64,000 nt of DNA, taken from Candidatus Sulfopaludibacter sp. SbA3. Its GTDB lineage: Bacteria; Acidobacteriota; Terriglobia; Bryobacterales; Bryobacteraceae. The notes under the pieces are model-generated. The model was not told where the DNA came from. It did no database searches and worked only from the letters and a program-made list of their open reading frames with translations. Position numbers and translations under genes: made by a program. Position 1 is the stretch's first letter, and each line of letters opens with the position of its first letter. Positions 26,084-34,938 of this stretch are shown piece by piece. The stretch spans positions 62,001 through 126,000 of the forward strand of contig CAMDCN010000009.1 of assembly GCA_945890485.1 (NCBI GenBank). The letters are read 5' to 3'.

Positions 26084-27625
26084 ATGCAATTGAACCGCCG
26101 TCAAGTGCTCGGCTCGACGCTAAGCTGGGCCGTCTCCGCGCAGACCAAATCGAAACTGCCCAATATCGTCGTGATTCTTGCTGACGATCTGGGCTATGGC
26201 GACATCGCGGCTTACAACCCGGAGTCGAAGATCCCGACGCCTGCGGTGGACCGCCTGGCTCGGGAAGGCGTCCGCTTCCTGGATGCCCATACGCCCTGCG
26301 GCGTCTGCTCGCCGACGCGCTATAGTCTGCTCACCGGGCGGTATCCGTGGCGCACTGAACTCAAGCGCCAGGTGCTTTGGCCGTACGACAAACCGTTGAT
26401 CGATCCGGCGCGGCTGACGCTGCCGAAGATGCTGCAGTCGCGCGGTTACCGCACGGCCTGTTTCGGCAAGTGGCACCTGGGCTGGGAGTGGTCCACCACG
26501 GACGGTTCGCGGGTGAACGATCAGGTAAAGATCGGCGACCCGCAGCGCCCGATACGCGAGGAGTTCGCCAAGAAAGTGCGCTTCGATGAGCCCGTGCGCG
26601 AAGGGCCGACCGCGCGCGGCTTTGACTACTACTTCGGCGTTGATTTGCCCAACTTTCCGCCGTACACGTTCCTTGAAAACGACCGGGTGCTCGGCAAGCC
26701 CACCGAGGACAAGCCGGAGGCGATGTTCGGTTGGCCGGGCAAAATGGAGCCGGGCTGGAAGCTCGAAGGAGTACTGCCCGAGATCACGCGGCGCGCCGTG
26801 CAGTGGGTGGAAGAGGCGACGCAGCGCCCCGAGCCGTTTTTCCTGTACATGCCGCTGACCGGTCCGCACACGCCGATCGCGCCGGCCGAGGAGTTCATCG
26901 GCAAGAGCCGCGCGGGGCGCTACGGCGACTTTGTGCATCAGGTGGACTTCAGCGTGGGCCGCGTGATCGACGCCCTGCGCCGGACGGGGGCGGATAAGAA
27001 CACGCTGGTGATTTTCACGAGCGACAACGGGCCGGAGAATCTGACCTACGCGGTGCAACAGGAGTTTGCGCACCACAGCCATGGTCCGCTGCGCGGCGGC
27101 AAACGGATGCTGTGGGAGGGCGGCCATCGGGTGCCGTTCATCGCCTGGGGCAAGGGGGTGAAGCCGGGCACGACGGAACGCGAAGTGGTCTGCCTGACCG
27201 ATCTACTGGCGACGGTAGCGAAGCTGGTGAACTTTCCGCTGCCCGCGGAGGCTGGCGAGGACAGCTACGACATTGGTGACGCGCTATTCGGGCGCCCGCG
27301 GCGCAAGCCGATTCGCGAAGCGACGGTGCACCACTCCATGAACGACGAGTATGGCCTTCGGCAAGGCGATTGGGTGTTTATCGAATCGGCGAAGGGTGAG
27401 CATGGCGCGGCGGAGCCGAAGTGGTGGCAGGAGAAGTTCCAGGTAGAGCCGCATGCCGAACCGGCGGAGCTGTTTAACCTGCACGAGGACCCGCGCGAGT
27501 TGCGCAACCGGTACGCGCGCGAGCCGGAGCGGGTGAAGGCGATGCGGGCGTTGCTCGAGAAGTACAAGCGGGACGGACGGAGCGTCCCGGTGGAGGGACG
27601 GCGCGCAGGGCGGCTCGGCCGCTGA
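26084..27625 (+). CDS. Sulfatase (type I, formylglycine-dependent)
   Basis: A 513-residue sulfatase. The leader MQLNRRQVLGSTLSWAVSAQ has a twin-arginine flavour. Metal ligands D34/D35 sit in ILADDLGYGD; the formylglycine cysteine is C75 in the signature CSPTR followed by YSLLTGR; later motifs are GKWHLG, TGPHTPI and FTSDNGPE with HGPLRGGK. All expected catalytic elements are present, so it should hydrolyse sulfate esters outside the cytoplasm, provided a formylglycine-generating enzyme exists elsewhere. It is transcribed alone or with the next gene 26 bases downstream. Substrate, for example a sulfated polysaccharide, cannot be told. Confidence 0.9.
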   Translation: MQLNRRQVLGSTLSWAVSAQTKSKLPNIVVILADDLGYGDIAAYNPESKIPTPAVDRLAREGVRFLDAHTPCGVCSPTRYSLLTGRYPWRTELKRQVLWPYDKPLIDPARLTLPKMLQSRGYRTACFGKWHLGWEWSTTDGSRVNDQVKIGDPQRPIREEFAKKVRFDEPVREGPTARGFDYYFGVDLPNFPPYTFLENDRVLGKPTEDKPEAMFGWPGKMEPGWKLEGVLPEITRRAVQWVEEATQRPEPFFLYMPLTGPHTPIAPAEEFIGKSRAGRYGDFVHQVDFSVGRVIDALRRTGADKNTLVIFTSDNGPENLTYAVQQEFAHHSHGPLRGGKRMLWEGGHRVPFIAWGKGVKPGTTEREVVCLTDLLATVAKLVNFPLPAEAGEDSYDIGDALFGRPRRKPIREATVHHSMNDEYGLRQGDWVFIESAKGEHGAAEPKWWQEKFQVEPHAEPAELFNLHEDPRELRNRYAREPERVKAMRALLEKYKRDGRSVPVEGRRAGRLGR

Positions 27626-27635
27626 GGCGCTGGGA

Positions 27636-27641
27636 TATACT
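27636..27641 (+). promoter_or_regulatory. -10 box TATACT before metallohydrolase gene
   Basis: TATACT ends 10 bases before the ATG at 27652, implying a leader of only two to four bases. No ribosome binding site is visible. Confidence 0.5.
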
Positions 27642-27651
27642 GCGAACACTT

Positions 27652-29196
27652 ATGGCGACTGCGACGGTCTGGTGCCGCTGGGCGGCGGTGGCGATGGGGG
27701 GCGGGCTGCTGGTGCTGGCGCAGCGGGAGTTGTCGCTCTCGGCGCGGCTGGAGTTGGGGACGGCTCCTCAGATGCCGGTGAAGGTGTATTTGCTGAAGGA
27801 TGATAAGCCGTTCCGGCTGAATCCGGTGGAGGCCGTACTGCCGATCAAGAACGATTTGTTCTATCGAGACAAGCTGTGGCAGGCTTCGGCGAAACCGAAG
27901 ACGCTAGAGGTGACGGCCTATGACAACTCGCACTACTTTCTGCTCGAAGGGGCGGCTTCGTTTGAGTTGCCGGCGGGGAAGTATCGTGTGGAGGCGTCGC
28001 GGGGTTTGTTCTACCGGCCGGTTTCGGCTTCCTTTGAGTTAAGAGCCGGGGAGACGACCAAAGTGGACCTGAAGATGGACCGGTGGGCGGAGGGGGATTG
28101 GCTTTCGGGGGACGACCATATTCATCTGACTCGCGGGCCGGCGGAGAATGGCGTCTTCTTGAAATGGCTGGAGGCGGAGGATCTATCCGTCGGGAATTTT
28201 TTGCAGTTGCAGCGCCAGATGGACGCGGCTCCGCAGTATGCGTTTGGCGACAAAGGCGAGGCGCGGAGCAAGGGGTACTCGATCCGCTCGGGACAGGAGT
28301 CGCGGGCGGAGCCCTATGGCCATATTGAGTTGCTCGGGGGCAGGGAACTGGTTCGACCGTTGAGCGTGGGTTCCGTGTACGCGAATGAGCCGGGGGCTTA
28401 TCCGTTTCCTGCCGTGTTGTTTGCGCGGGGCCGGGCCGTGGGGGCTTTGACGGGCTTCGCGCATTTCCATGGGTCGATGACGCATTCGACTTTGCCGATG
28501 GATCTGGCACTAGGAAACCTGGATTTTCTGGAGGTCTTTCAGTTTGGGAAGCTTTGGACGGCGGAATGGTATGAGCTTTTGAACGCCGGGTTCCGGGTGA
28601 CGGGCGTGGCAGGGAGCGACTTTCCGGTGCCGCTGGGGCGGGCGGTGCCTTGGCCGAAGTACATGCCGCTTTTGGGGCCGGAGCGGACGCTCGTGAAGGG
28701 TTTGGCGCGCGATTCGGCTTGGAAGGTGTGGTCGGCGGGGGTGAAAAAGGGCGAGGTGGTGGTGAGCAATGGGCCGCTGGCGGAGATCCGAGTGGAGGGC
28801 GGGAAGGTGAAAGCCGTGGGTTCGTTCTTCCGGCCGATGGAGCGGTTGGCGATTGTGCGGAATGGGAAGGTGGTTGCGGAAGTGAAGGGGGACGGGAGAC
28901 GGGAGAAGTTAGAGGTAGAGGCGAATGTGGACGCGGGGGAGAGCGCTTGGTTTGCCGCGCACGTTGTGGCGAAAAAGGCCGAGGGGGAGCCGGAGATGCA
29001 GGCCCACACGAACCCTGTCTTCGTGTTGCGGGAGGGGAAGCCGGTACGGGCGGCGGGGGCGCGGGAGGCGATCGCCGGGCGATGGGCGGCGGAGGTCGAA
29101 TACTATCGCGGGGCGAAGTTGCCGTTCCAGAAAGAGGAGGAGCGGCGAGAGTTCTTTGCGGCGGCCGAGAAGGCACTTTCGATCCTTAAGAATTAA
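27652..29196 (+). CDS. CehA/McbA-like metallohydrolase
   Basis: A 514-residue exported protein with a hydrophobic N-terminus (VAMGGGLLVLAQ). The first 140 residues are beta-rich. A PHP-like hydrolase domain follows, with DWLSGDDHIHLTRGP (around 150), where D and the two histidines would bind metal, then GFAHFHGSM and GVAGSDFPVPLGR (around 325). This order is seen in the CehA/McbA family, named after carbaryl hydrolase, but many members have unknown substrates and the annotation is family-level only. It follows the sulfatase and probably acts outside the cytoplasm. Confidence 0.75.
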   Translation: MATATVWCRWAAVAMGGGLLVLAQRELSLSARLELGTAPQMPVKVYLLKDDKPFRLNPVEAVLPIKNDLFYRDKLWQASAKPKTLEVTAYDNSHYFLLEGAASFELPAGKYRVEASRGLFYRPVSASFELRAGETTKVDLKMDRWAEGDWLSGDDHIHLTRGPAENGVFLKWLEAEDLSVGNFLQLQRQMDAAPQYAFGDKGEARSKGYSIRSGQESRAEPYGHIELLGGRELVRPLSVGSVYANEPGAYPFPAVLFARGRAVGALTGFAHFHGSMTHSTLPMDLALGNLDFLEVFQFGKLWTAEWYELLNAGFRVTGVAGSDFPVPLGRAVPWPKYMPLLGPERTLVKGLARDSAWKVWSAGVKKGEVVVSNGPLAEIRVEGGKVKAVGSFFRPMERLAIVRNGKVVAEVKGDGRREKLEVEANVDAGESAWFAAHVVAKKAEGEPEMQAHTNPVFVLREGKPVRAAGAREAIAGRWAAEVEYYRGAKLPFQKEEERREFFAAAEKALSILKN

Positions 29197-29246
29197 GATT
29201 TACTGGTCCTCCTTTCTCGTCGATAGAGGCTCTGTCAGGAGGATCT

Positions 29247-29615
29247 ATGACAAGCAAATTGCGGACGCGGATGATGGTGGGCGTGGGGCTGCTGGCAGCA
29301 ACAGCCATGACGGTGTGGGCGGGAGAGCAGGACTTCACGCTCGTCAACAAGACCGGCTTCACGATTTCGGCGCTCTATGTGGCGCCCGCGAAAGACCGGG
29401 ACTGGGGCGAGGACATTCTGGGGGAAGACGAGATGCCGTCGGGGAAGACGCTCGACATCACGTTTAAGGGATATGGCAAGAAAGTCTGCCAGTTCGATGT
29501 GCTGTTGAAAGACCAGGACGACAACGAATGGGTCGTCGAAGGGATCAACCTTTGCGAGATCCATAGCCTTTCGTTTTCGAAGAAAGGCAAGTCCGTGAAC
29601 TGGGAAGCGAATTAG
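29247..29615 (+). CDS. Small exported protein of unknown function
   Basis: A 122-residue protein with a signal peptide (MTSKLRTRMMVGVGLLAATAMTVWA). The mature part starts GEQDFTLVNKTGFTISALYVAPAKDRDWGEDILG, a beta-sandwich-like segment that recurs in small bacterial secreted proteins of unknown role. Two cysteines in the mature part (KVCQFDV, NLCEIHS) could form a disulfide. It has the best ribosome binding site in the window, AGGAGG at 29237-29242, 4 bases from the ATG, in contrast with the many leaderless starts nearby, and may therefore be strongly expressed. Confidence 0.78.
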   Translation: MTSKLRTRMMVGVGLLAATAMTVWAGEQDFTLVNKTGFTISALYVAPAKDRDWGEDILGEDEMPSGKTLDITFKGYGKKVCQFDVLLKDQDDNEWVVEGINLCEIHSLSFSKKGKSVNWEAN

Positions 29616-30979
29616 CTGAGGACGCCTTTGACGACGCGCGCCGGTTCGACTCCGGTGAGGCGGAAATCGAGGCCCTGGAATCGGAAGGTAAACTTGGCGT
29701 GGTCGATGCCGAGGAGTTGGAGGATGGTGGCGTGCAGGTCGCGGACATGCACCGGATTTTCAGCGACGTTGAAGCTGAAATCGTCGGTGGCTCCGTAGCT
29801 CAAGCCGGGCTTGACGCCGGCGCCGGCCATCCAGATGGTGAAGCAGCGGGGGTGGTGGTCGCGGCCGGCTTCAATGGAGTCCCATTGGCCCTGGCCGGCC
29901 ACTCCGCGGCCGAACTCGCCGCCCCAGACGACTAACGTGTCGTCGAGGAGGCCGCGGCGCTTGAGGTCCGTGACGAGGGCGGCGCTGGGCTGGTCCGTAT
30001 CGCGGCAGCGGGCGGTACACCAGGAGGGGAGCCGGGAGTGGTGGTCCCAATCGGGGTGGAATAGCTGGATGAAGCGGACGTCGCGTTCGGCGAGGCGGCG
30101 CGCGAGGATGCAATTGGCGGCATAGGAGCCGGGGCGGCGGGAGTCGGGGCCGTAGAGGTTGAAGACTTCGTCGGGCTCGTTAGAGAGGTCGGTGAGCTCG
30201 GGGACGCTGGCTTGCATGCGGTAAGCCATTTCGTACTGGCGGATGCGCGTTGCGATTTCGGGGTCGCCGGTTTCGTCGAGGCGGCGCTGGTTGAGTTCGG
30301 CGAGGCCGTCCAGCATCTGACGGCGGAGCGGGCGGGGGAGACCTTCGGGGTCGCGGAGGTAGAGGACGGGGTCTTTGGCGTTGCGGAGTTTGACGCCTTG
30401 ATAGCGGGAGGGGAGGAAGCCGCTGCCCCAGTAGTGGTCGTAGAGCGGCTGATCGCTGGGGCGCTGCATTTTGGAGAGCAGGACGAGGTAGTCCGGCAGG
30501 TTCTTGTTGACGCTGCCGAGGCCGTAACTGGTCCAGGCGCCGAGGCTGGGGCGGCCGGGGAGCTGGTTGCCGGTGAGGAACTGCGTCATCGCCGGGGCGT
30601 GGTTGATCTGGTCGGTGTGCATCGACTTGACGAGGCAGATGTCGTCGACGACTTTGCCGAGGTGGGGGAGCCATTCGCCGAGCTCGGTGCCGGACTTGCC
30701 GTGGCGGAGGAACTTGGCGACCGGGGGCATGATGAGCTGCTTCTGGTTGGCGGTCATGGTGGTGACGCGCTGGCCCTGGCGGACGGAGTCGGGGAGCTCC
30801 TGGCCCGCGAGTTTCATGAGGCCGGGTTTGTGGTCGAAGAGCTCGATTTGGGACGGGCCGCCGGATTGCGTGAGGAAGATGACGCGCTTGGCTTTGGCGG
30901 GGAAGTGGGGGAGGGCGTCCATGGCGTTGAGGGCGATGGCGCCGAGGGATTGGGTGAGGAAGAGGCGGCGGGAGTGCAT
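29612..30979 (-). CDS. DUF1501 family exported protein
   Basis: A 455-residue DUF1501 protein and the third gene of a minus-strand operon with a propeller and a PSD1 protein. The Tat-like leader is MHSRRLFLTQSLGAIALNA. Landmarks are KRVIFLTQSGGPSQIELFDHKPGLM, ARRLAERDVRFIQLFHPDWDHH, VWGGEFGRGVAGQ and GRDHHPRCFTIWMAGAG. Compared with its paralogues the GEFGRTP motif reads GEFGRGV, and the FDPKP motif reads FDHKP. It starts 3 bases after the propeller gene. Its stop interlocks with that of the convergent small exported protein. Confidence 0.87.
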   Translation of the reverse strand: MHSRRLFLTQSLGAIALNAMDALPHFPAKAKRVIFLTQSGGPSQIELFDHKPGLMKLAGQELPDSVRQGQRVTTMTANQKQLIMPPVAKFLRHGKSGTELGEWLPHLGKVVDDICLVKSMHTDQINHAPAMTQFLTGNQLPGRPSLGAWTSYGLGSVNKNLPDYLVLLSKMQRPSDQPLYDHYWGSGFLPSRYQGVKLRNAKDPVLYLRDPEGLPRPLRRQMLDGLAELNQRRLDETGDPEIATRIRQYEMAYRMQASVPELTDLSNEPDEVFNLYGPDSRRPGSYAANCILARRLAERDVRFIQLFHPDWDHHSRLPSWCTARCRDTDQPSAALVTDLKRRGLLDDTLVVWGGEFGRGVAGQGQWDSIEAGRDHHPRCFTIWMAGAGVKPGLSYGATDDFSFNVAENPVHVRDLHATILQLLGIDHAKFTFRFQGLDFRLTGVEPARVVKGVLS

Positions 30980-30982
30980 GGG

Positions 30983-31990
30983 TTAGCCTTCGCGATGGAG
31001 CTTGTAGGGGTAGACTTTGCCGGAGTTCCACTGGCAGACGTAGAGGTTCTGGTCGCGGTCGACGCAGACGTCATGGGGGTTGCGGAAGGCGGCGGGTTCG
31101 GACTGGAGGAGTAACTGGAGGCGGCTGTCTTTGTAAGTGGGTTGGTTAGCGCCGGGGGCGGAGACGACTTTGTCGTTTTCGTCGAGGATGACGACGAAGC
31201 CGCGATTCTGCCACATGCGGTAGTCATCCGCGAACATGCCGAAGCAGACGGCGGAATAGAGATACTTGCCGGCGAGGACGGGGCGGGAGAGATAGGCGCC
31301 GGGGAGATAGACGGTGCGGACGTATTCGCCGGAGAGGGTGAACCAGTGGAACTCGTTGCGGATGCGGGCGGTGGCGACGAGGAGCGGCTGGGGGCCGCGG
31401 GTATCGAGGGCGATGCCGTGGGCTTGGAGGAACTTGCCTTTGTTGATGGGTTGGGAACTGCGGCCGCCGAACTTCGTTTTGTACTGGCCGGACTTGTCGT
31501 AGTGGAGGAGGTATTGGGAGCCGTAGCCGTCGGCGACGTAGATATCGCCGTTGGGGGCGACGGCGGTTTCGGTGGGGCTGTAGATGTCGCGATCGGTGTA
31601 AGCGCCGGTTTTCAGAGGGTGGGGGAGTTCGAGGACGATCTTGCCTTCGAGGGTGGTTTGGAGGACGCGGCCGGAGCCGGTGTCGGTGATGTAGAAATGG
31701 TTGGCGTGATAGGTGAGGCCGTGGGCGCCTTTGAGATGGAGGGTCCAGGCGTCGAGAAGCTTGCCTGACGTGTCGTAGATGAGGATGTTGTTCTGGGGGT
31801 GATTCGTGAGGAGGAAGAGGCGGCCGTCGGGGACCTGGACCATCTCGTGGCAGTCGTTAACGGGGTACTTGGCGGGGTCGGCCTGGGACCATTGGGTATC
31901 GAGCCGGTAGCGATGGGAGCCGTGGCCGAGGGGCGGTTGGACGAGGAGAGAGTGCATTTGATGGAACCAGTGGCGGCGGGAGTTACTCAT
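30983..31990 (-). CDS. Six-bladed beta-propeller (NHL-like) protein
   Basis: A 335-residue protein with propeller repeats: CHEMVQVPDGRLFLLTNHPQNNILIY, AHGLTYHANHFYITDTGSGRVLQ, ETAVAPNGDIYVADGYGSQYLLHY and NPHDVCVDRDQNLYVCQWNSGKVYPY. It starts MSNSRRHWFHQMHSL and lacks a standard signal peptide, although an SRRHWF segment resembles a twin-arginine motif. It sits between a PSD1 gene (8-base overlap) and a DUF1501 gene (3-base gap), so it is probably a working partner of that pair. The equivalent position is empty in the other PSD1-DUF1501 operons here. Confidence 0.8.
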   Translation of the reverse strand: MSNSRRHWFHQMHSLLVQPPLGHGSHRYRLDTQWSQADPAKYPVNDCHEMVQVPDGRLFLLTNHPQNNILIYDTSGKLLDAWTLHLKGAHGLTYHANHFYITDTGSGRVLQTTLEGKIVLELPHPLKTGAYTDRDIYSPTETAVAPNGDIYVADGYGSQYLLHYDKSGQYKTKFGGRSSQPINKGKFLQAHGIALDTRGPQPLLVATARIRNEFHWFTLSGEYVRTVYLPGAYLSRPVLAGKYLYSAVCFGMFADDYRMWQNRGFVVILDENDKVVSAPGANQPTYKDSRLQLLLQSEPAAFRNPHDVCVDRDQNLYVCQWNSGKVYPYKLHREG

Positions 31991-34868
31991 GGGTGATGGC
32001 CTCGTCGAGGTTGAGGATGAGGCTGGCGACGAGCATGGCGGCGGCTCGTTGCGGGGTTGGGTTCGTTTTGGCGCGGCCGGAGCGGAGGAGCTTGGCGGCG
32101 TCGGTGGGGTTCGTTTTGTAGTGGGTCAGGGCCTGGTTGTACTGCTTCGTGAGGGTTGAGAGTTCGGGGGCGGTGGGTTTACGGTGGAGGACCTTTTCGA
32201 AGATCGTCGCAAGGGGGTGGGCGGCGAGGGTTTGGGCGGCCTCGAGGTACGTTTCGTCGTTGAGGAGGGTGAGGGCTTGCAGCGGGGTGTTGGTGCGGGA
32301 GGTGCGGACTTCGCAGGAGCGGCGCTGCGCGGAATCGAAGAGGAACGTGGGGGCGATGGAGCGGCGCCAGAAGGCGTACAGGGTGCGGCGGTATTGGGCG
32401 GGGCCTTCGCTGGGATCGTAGGTGAAGCGGCCCATGAAGAGCTCTTCCCAGACGCCTTCGGGTTGATAGGGCCGGACGGGCGGGCCGCCGAAGGCAGGAT
32501 TGAGAAGCCCGGCGTGGGTGAGGGCGGCGTCGCGGAGCATCCAGGCGGGGAGGCGGAAGCGGGCGCCGCGGGCGAATTGGCGGTTGGCGGGGTCCTGCGC
32601 GAGCTGTTCTGCCGAGGCGCGGGAGTCGCGCTGGTAGGCGGCGCTGGTGGCGATTAAGCGCAGCATGTGTTTGACGTCCCAGCCGCTTTCGACGAACTCG
32701 ACGGCGAGCCAATCGAGAAGGGCGGGATGGTCCGGGCGTTCGCCTTGCAGGCCGAAATCTTCGGGTGTACGGACAAGGCCTTCGCCGAACATAAGCTGCC
32801 AGAGCTGGTTGACGATGACGCGGGCTGTTAATGGGTTTTCCGGAGAGACGAGCCAGTTGGCCAAGCCCAGGCGGTTGCGGGGTTCGTTGGGCGCGAGGGG
32901 GAGGATGGCGGGGAGCGCGTTGGGGGTGACGACTTCGCCCTTTTTGTCCCAGACGCCACGCAGGAGGATATGGGATTCGCGGGGCTGGGGGAGGTCTTCG
33001 AGGACCATGACGTTGACCTTGGTGGAGGCTTTGAGTTCGTCGAGTTGCTTTTGCGCGCGGTCGAGAGCGGCGCGGGCGGCGAGGTAAGGGGCGTGGCCGG
33101 CGAGGAACTGGTCGAGGAGGCGGGCGCGGTCCGGCTTACCGGCGGCGAGCTGTTCGAGGGGGGAGGGGCCGAGAGTTTGGACGCCGGGGCCGAGGTCGGC
33201 GGTGGCGGAGAGGCGGAATCGGCCGATGTTTTGGAAGCCGGCGGTGGAGCGGTGGCGGAGTTCGATCAGCACTTCTTCCGCGGGGCCGAGGACGAGGGGT
33301 TCCGAGAGTTCGAAGCGGGCGTAGTGGGGCTTGGAGTTGTCGGCGCCGAGGGTGGTCCAGCCGTTGCGGGGGTCGTCGTCGAGGGTGTCTTTGATGTTGC
33401 CGTAGTTGTTGTTTTTGGCTTTGTCGGCGGAGTAGTCGGCGATGGCGTTCTTGATGAGCAGGTCGCGGAGTTGCGAGGTGCCGGGGGTGCGGACCTGGAA
33501 CTTAATGTCGGTGAGGAGGAACTCGCCGGAGTCGTTGCGGGAGAGTTTGGGGCTGGGGAGGACTTCGAGTTGGAAGCCAGTGACGCGGGGCAGGGGGATG
33601 CGGGTGGCGAGGCGGTAGTCATCCTGGCGGGGGAAGGGACCGGTGGACTGGATGGTGGCGTCCTTTTCGAGCGTGAACTGGGTACCTTCGGCGGAGGTGA
33701 GTTCGTGAGGGCGGAGGGGCTGCCAGGCTTGATAGTTGGCGGGGGGCTGGGTTTTGAGCCAGGCTTCGAAGGGCTTCTGAGCGGCTTGGCGGGCTTGCTG
33801 CTCGGCGGGGCGGCGTTGGGCGGCGAGGTTTTCCATCTCGGCGATGGCGCGGGGAGCGTAAGGGGAATCGACGGAGAGGTAAGGCTTGGCTTTGCGGCCG
33901 GCGGCGCCGTCTTCGGCGACGGAATTGAAGAAGGCCGTGAAGGAGTAGTAGTCGCGGTGTTCGATGGGATCGAACTTATGGGTATGGCACTGGGCGCAGC
34001 CGAGGGTGAGGCCGAGGAAGACGGTGCCGGTGGTGTTGGTGCGGTCGAGGACGTAGTCGATGCGGCTCTCTTCGATGTGGCGGCCGCCTTCGCCGTTGGT
34101 CATATGGTTGCGGTGAAAGGCGGTGGCGAGTTTGGTTTCTGGCGTTGCGTTGGGGAGGAGGTCGCCGGCGAACTGTTGGCGGGTGAACTCGTTGAAGGGG
34201 AGGTTCTTGTTGAACTGGGCGGCGACCCAGTCGCGCCAGGGCCAGTTGGTGCGGGTGTCGTCGGCTTGGAAGCCGTCGGAATCGGCGTAACGGGCGCCAT
34301 CGAGCCACCACATGGCCATGCGTTCGCCGAAGTGGGGGCTGGCGAGGAGCTGGTCGAGAAGTTGTTCGTACGGGACGTTGGCGGTGGGGGGGAGGCCGGT
34401 GAGGTCGTAGGCGAGGCGGCGGCGGAGGGTGTGGGCGGGGGCGGCGGGATTGGGATAGGTGGGGTTGAGGAAGGCGTCGATGGGGTGGCCGGGGCGTGGA
34501 GGCGTGGGGCGGGTGGGTTTGACGAAGGCCCAATGCTGGCCCCAGTTGGCGCCTTCGGCGATCCAGCGGCGGAAGAGATCGACTTCGGCGGGAGTCAGGG
34601 GCGCTTTATGGGAGCGGGTGGGGGGCATGAGCATCGCGGGTTTGGCGGGGGCGACGCGGGCGATGAGTTTGGATTTGGCGGGGTCACCGGGGGTGATGAC
34701 GGCGAGGGCGGCTTCGCGGTTATCGAGGCGGAGGTTGGCCATGCGGGAGGAGGGGTCGGGGCCGTGGCAACTGATGCACTTGTCGGAGAGGAGGGGGAGG
34801 ATTTCGCGGCCGAAATCGACGGAGTGGGCGGGCAGAGCGGTGAGGAGGAGGAGAAGGTATCGGCCCAT
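31983..34868 (-). CDS. Large PSD1 protein with cytochrome and carbohydrate-binding-like insert
   Basis: A 961-residue exported protein. The ATG at 34868 yields a compact signal peptide (MGRYLLLLLTALPAHSV); the upstream TTG at 34919 would add 17 residues. PSCyt1 carries CISCH (31-35) and MLMPPTRSHKAPL. DUF1549 follows with IDAFLN, YDLTGLPPT, GARYADSDGFQ and GCAQCHTHKFDPI, where Thr replaces the usual Asp after CXXCH. An insert of about 170 residues contains TGFQLEVLPSPKLSRNDSGEFLLTDI, a discoidin-like segment typical of larger planctomycete PSD1 proteins. DUF1553 ends the protein. It opens a three-gene operon divergent from an AraC regulator. Confidence 0.88.
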   Translation of the reverse strand: MGRYLLLLLTALPAHSVDFGREILPLLSDKCISCHGPDPSSRMANLRLDNREAALAVITPGDPAKSKLIARVAPAKPAMLMPPTRSHKAPLTPAEVDLFRRWIAEGANWGQHWAFVKPTRPTPPRPGHPIDAFLNPTYPNPAAPAHTLRRRLAYDLTGLPPTANVPYEQLLDQLLASPHFGERMAMWWLDGARYADSDGFQADDTRTNWPWRDWVAAQFNKNLPFNEFTRQQFAGDLLPNATPETKLATAFHRNHMTNGEGGRHIEESRIDYVLDRTNTTGTVFLGLTLGCAQCHTHKFDPIEHRDYYSFTAFFNSVAEDGAAGRKAKPYLSVDSPYAPRAIAEMENLAAQRRPAEQQARQAAQKPFEAWLKTQPPANYQAWQPLRPHELTSAEGTQFTLEKDATIQSTGPFPRQDDYRLATRIPLPRVTGFQLEVLPSPKLSRNDSGEFLLTDIKFQVRTPGTSQLRDLLIKNAIADYSADKAKNNNYGNIKDTLDDDPRNGWTTLGADNSKPHYARFELSEPLVLGPAEEVLIELRHRSTAGFQNIGRFRLSATADLGPGVQTLGPSPLEQLAAGKPDRARLLDQFLAGHAPYLAARAALDRAQKQLDELKASTKVNVMVLEDLPQPRESHILLRGVWDKKGEVVTPNALPAILPLAPNEPRNRLGLANWLVSPENPLTARVIVNQLWQLMFGEGLVRTPEDFGLQGERPDHPALLDWLAVEFVESGWDVKHMLRLIATSAAYQRDSRASAEQLAQDPANRQFARGARFRLPAWMLRDAALTHAGLLNPAFGGPPVRPYQPEGVWEELFMGRFTYDPSEGPAQYRRTLYAFWRRSIAPTFLFDSAQRRSCEVRTSRTNTPLQALTLLNDETYLEAAQTLAAHPLATIFEKVLHRKPTAPELSTLTKQYNQALTHYKTNPTDAAKLLRSGRAKTNPTPQRAAAMLVASLILNLDEAITHE

Positions 34869-34887
34869 GGCTTCATGGTGAAGCAAC

Positions 34888-34901
34888 CCGGCCCGGGCCG
34901 G
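34888..34901. promoter_or_regulatory. 14-base perfect palindrome between divergent genes
   Basis: CCGGCCCGGGCCGG reads the same on both strands. It lies in the 70-base gap between the PSD1 operon and the AraC gene, just downstream of the PSD1-side -10 box. It could be an operator or simply GC-rich symmetry; its position favours regulation. Confidence 0.4.
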
Positions 34902-34926
34902 AATGGTGGAAGCCGTCAAAGAGTTG

Positions 34927-34933
34927 TACTATA
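34927..34933. promoter_or_regulatory. Overlapping divergent -10 boxes (TACTAT / TATAGT)
   Basis: TACTAT on the plus strand (34927-34932) ends 6 bases before the AraC ATG at 34939, while TATAGT on the minus strand (34933-34928) faces the PSD1 operon. The two boxes share nearly all bases, so polymerase could bind in only one direction at a time. Confidence 0.5.
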
Positions 34934-34938
34934 CGACC

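Noticed and set aside
27845-29176. 443-codon Pro/Ser/Arg-rich minus-strand frame
   Set aside because: Antisense shadow of the metallohydrolase gene; no start context and no domain.
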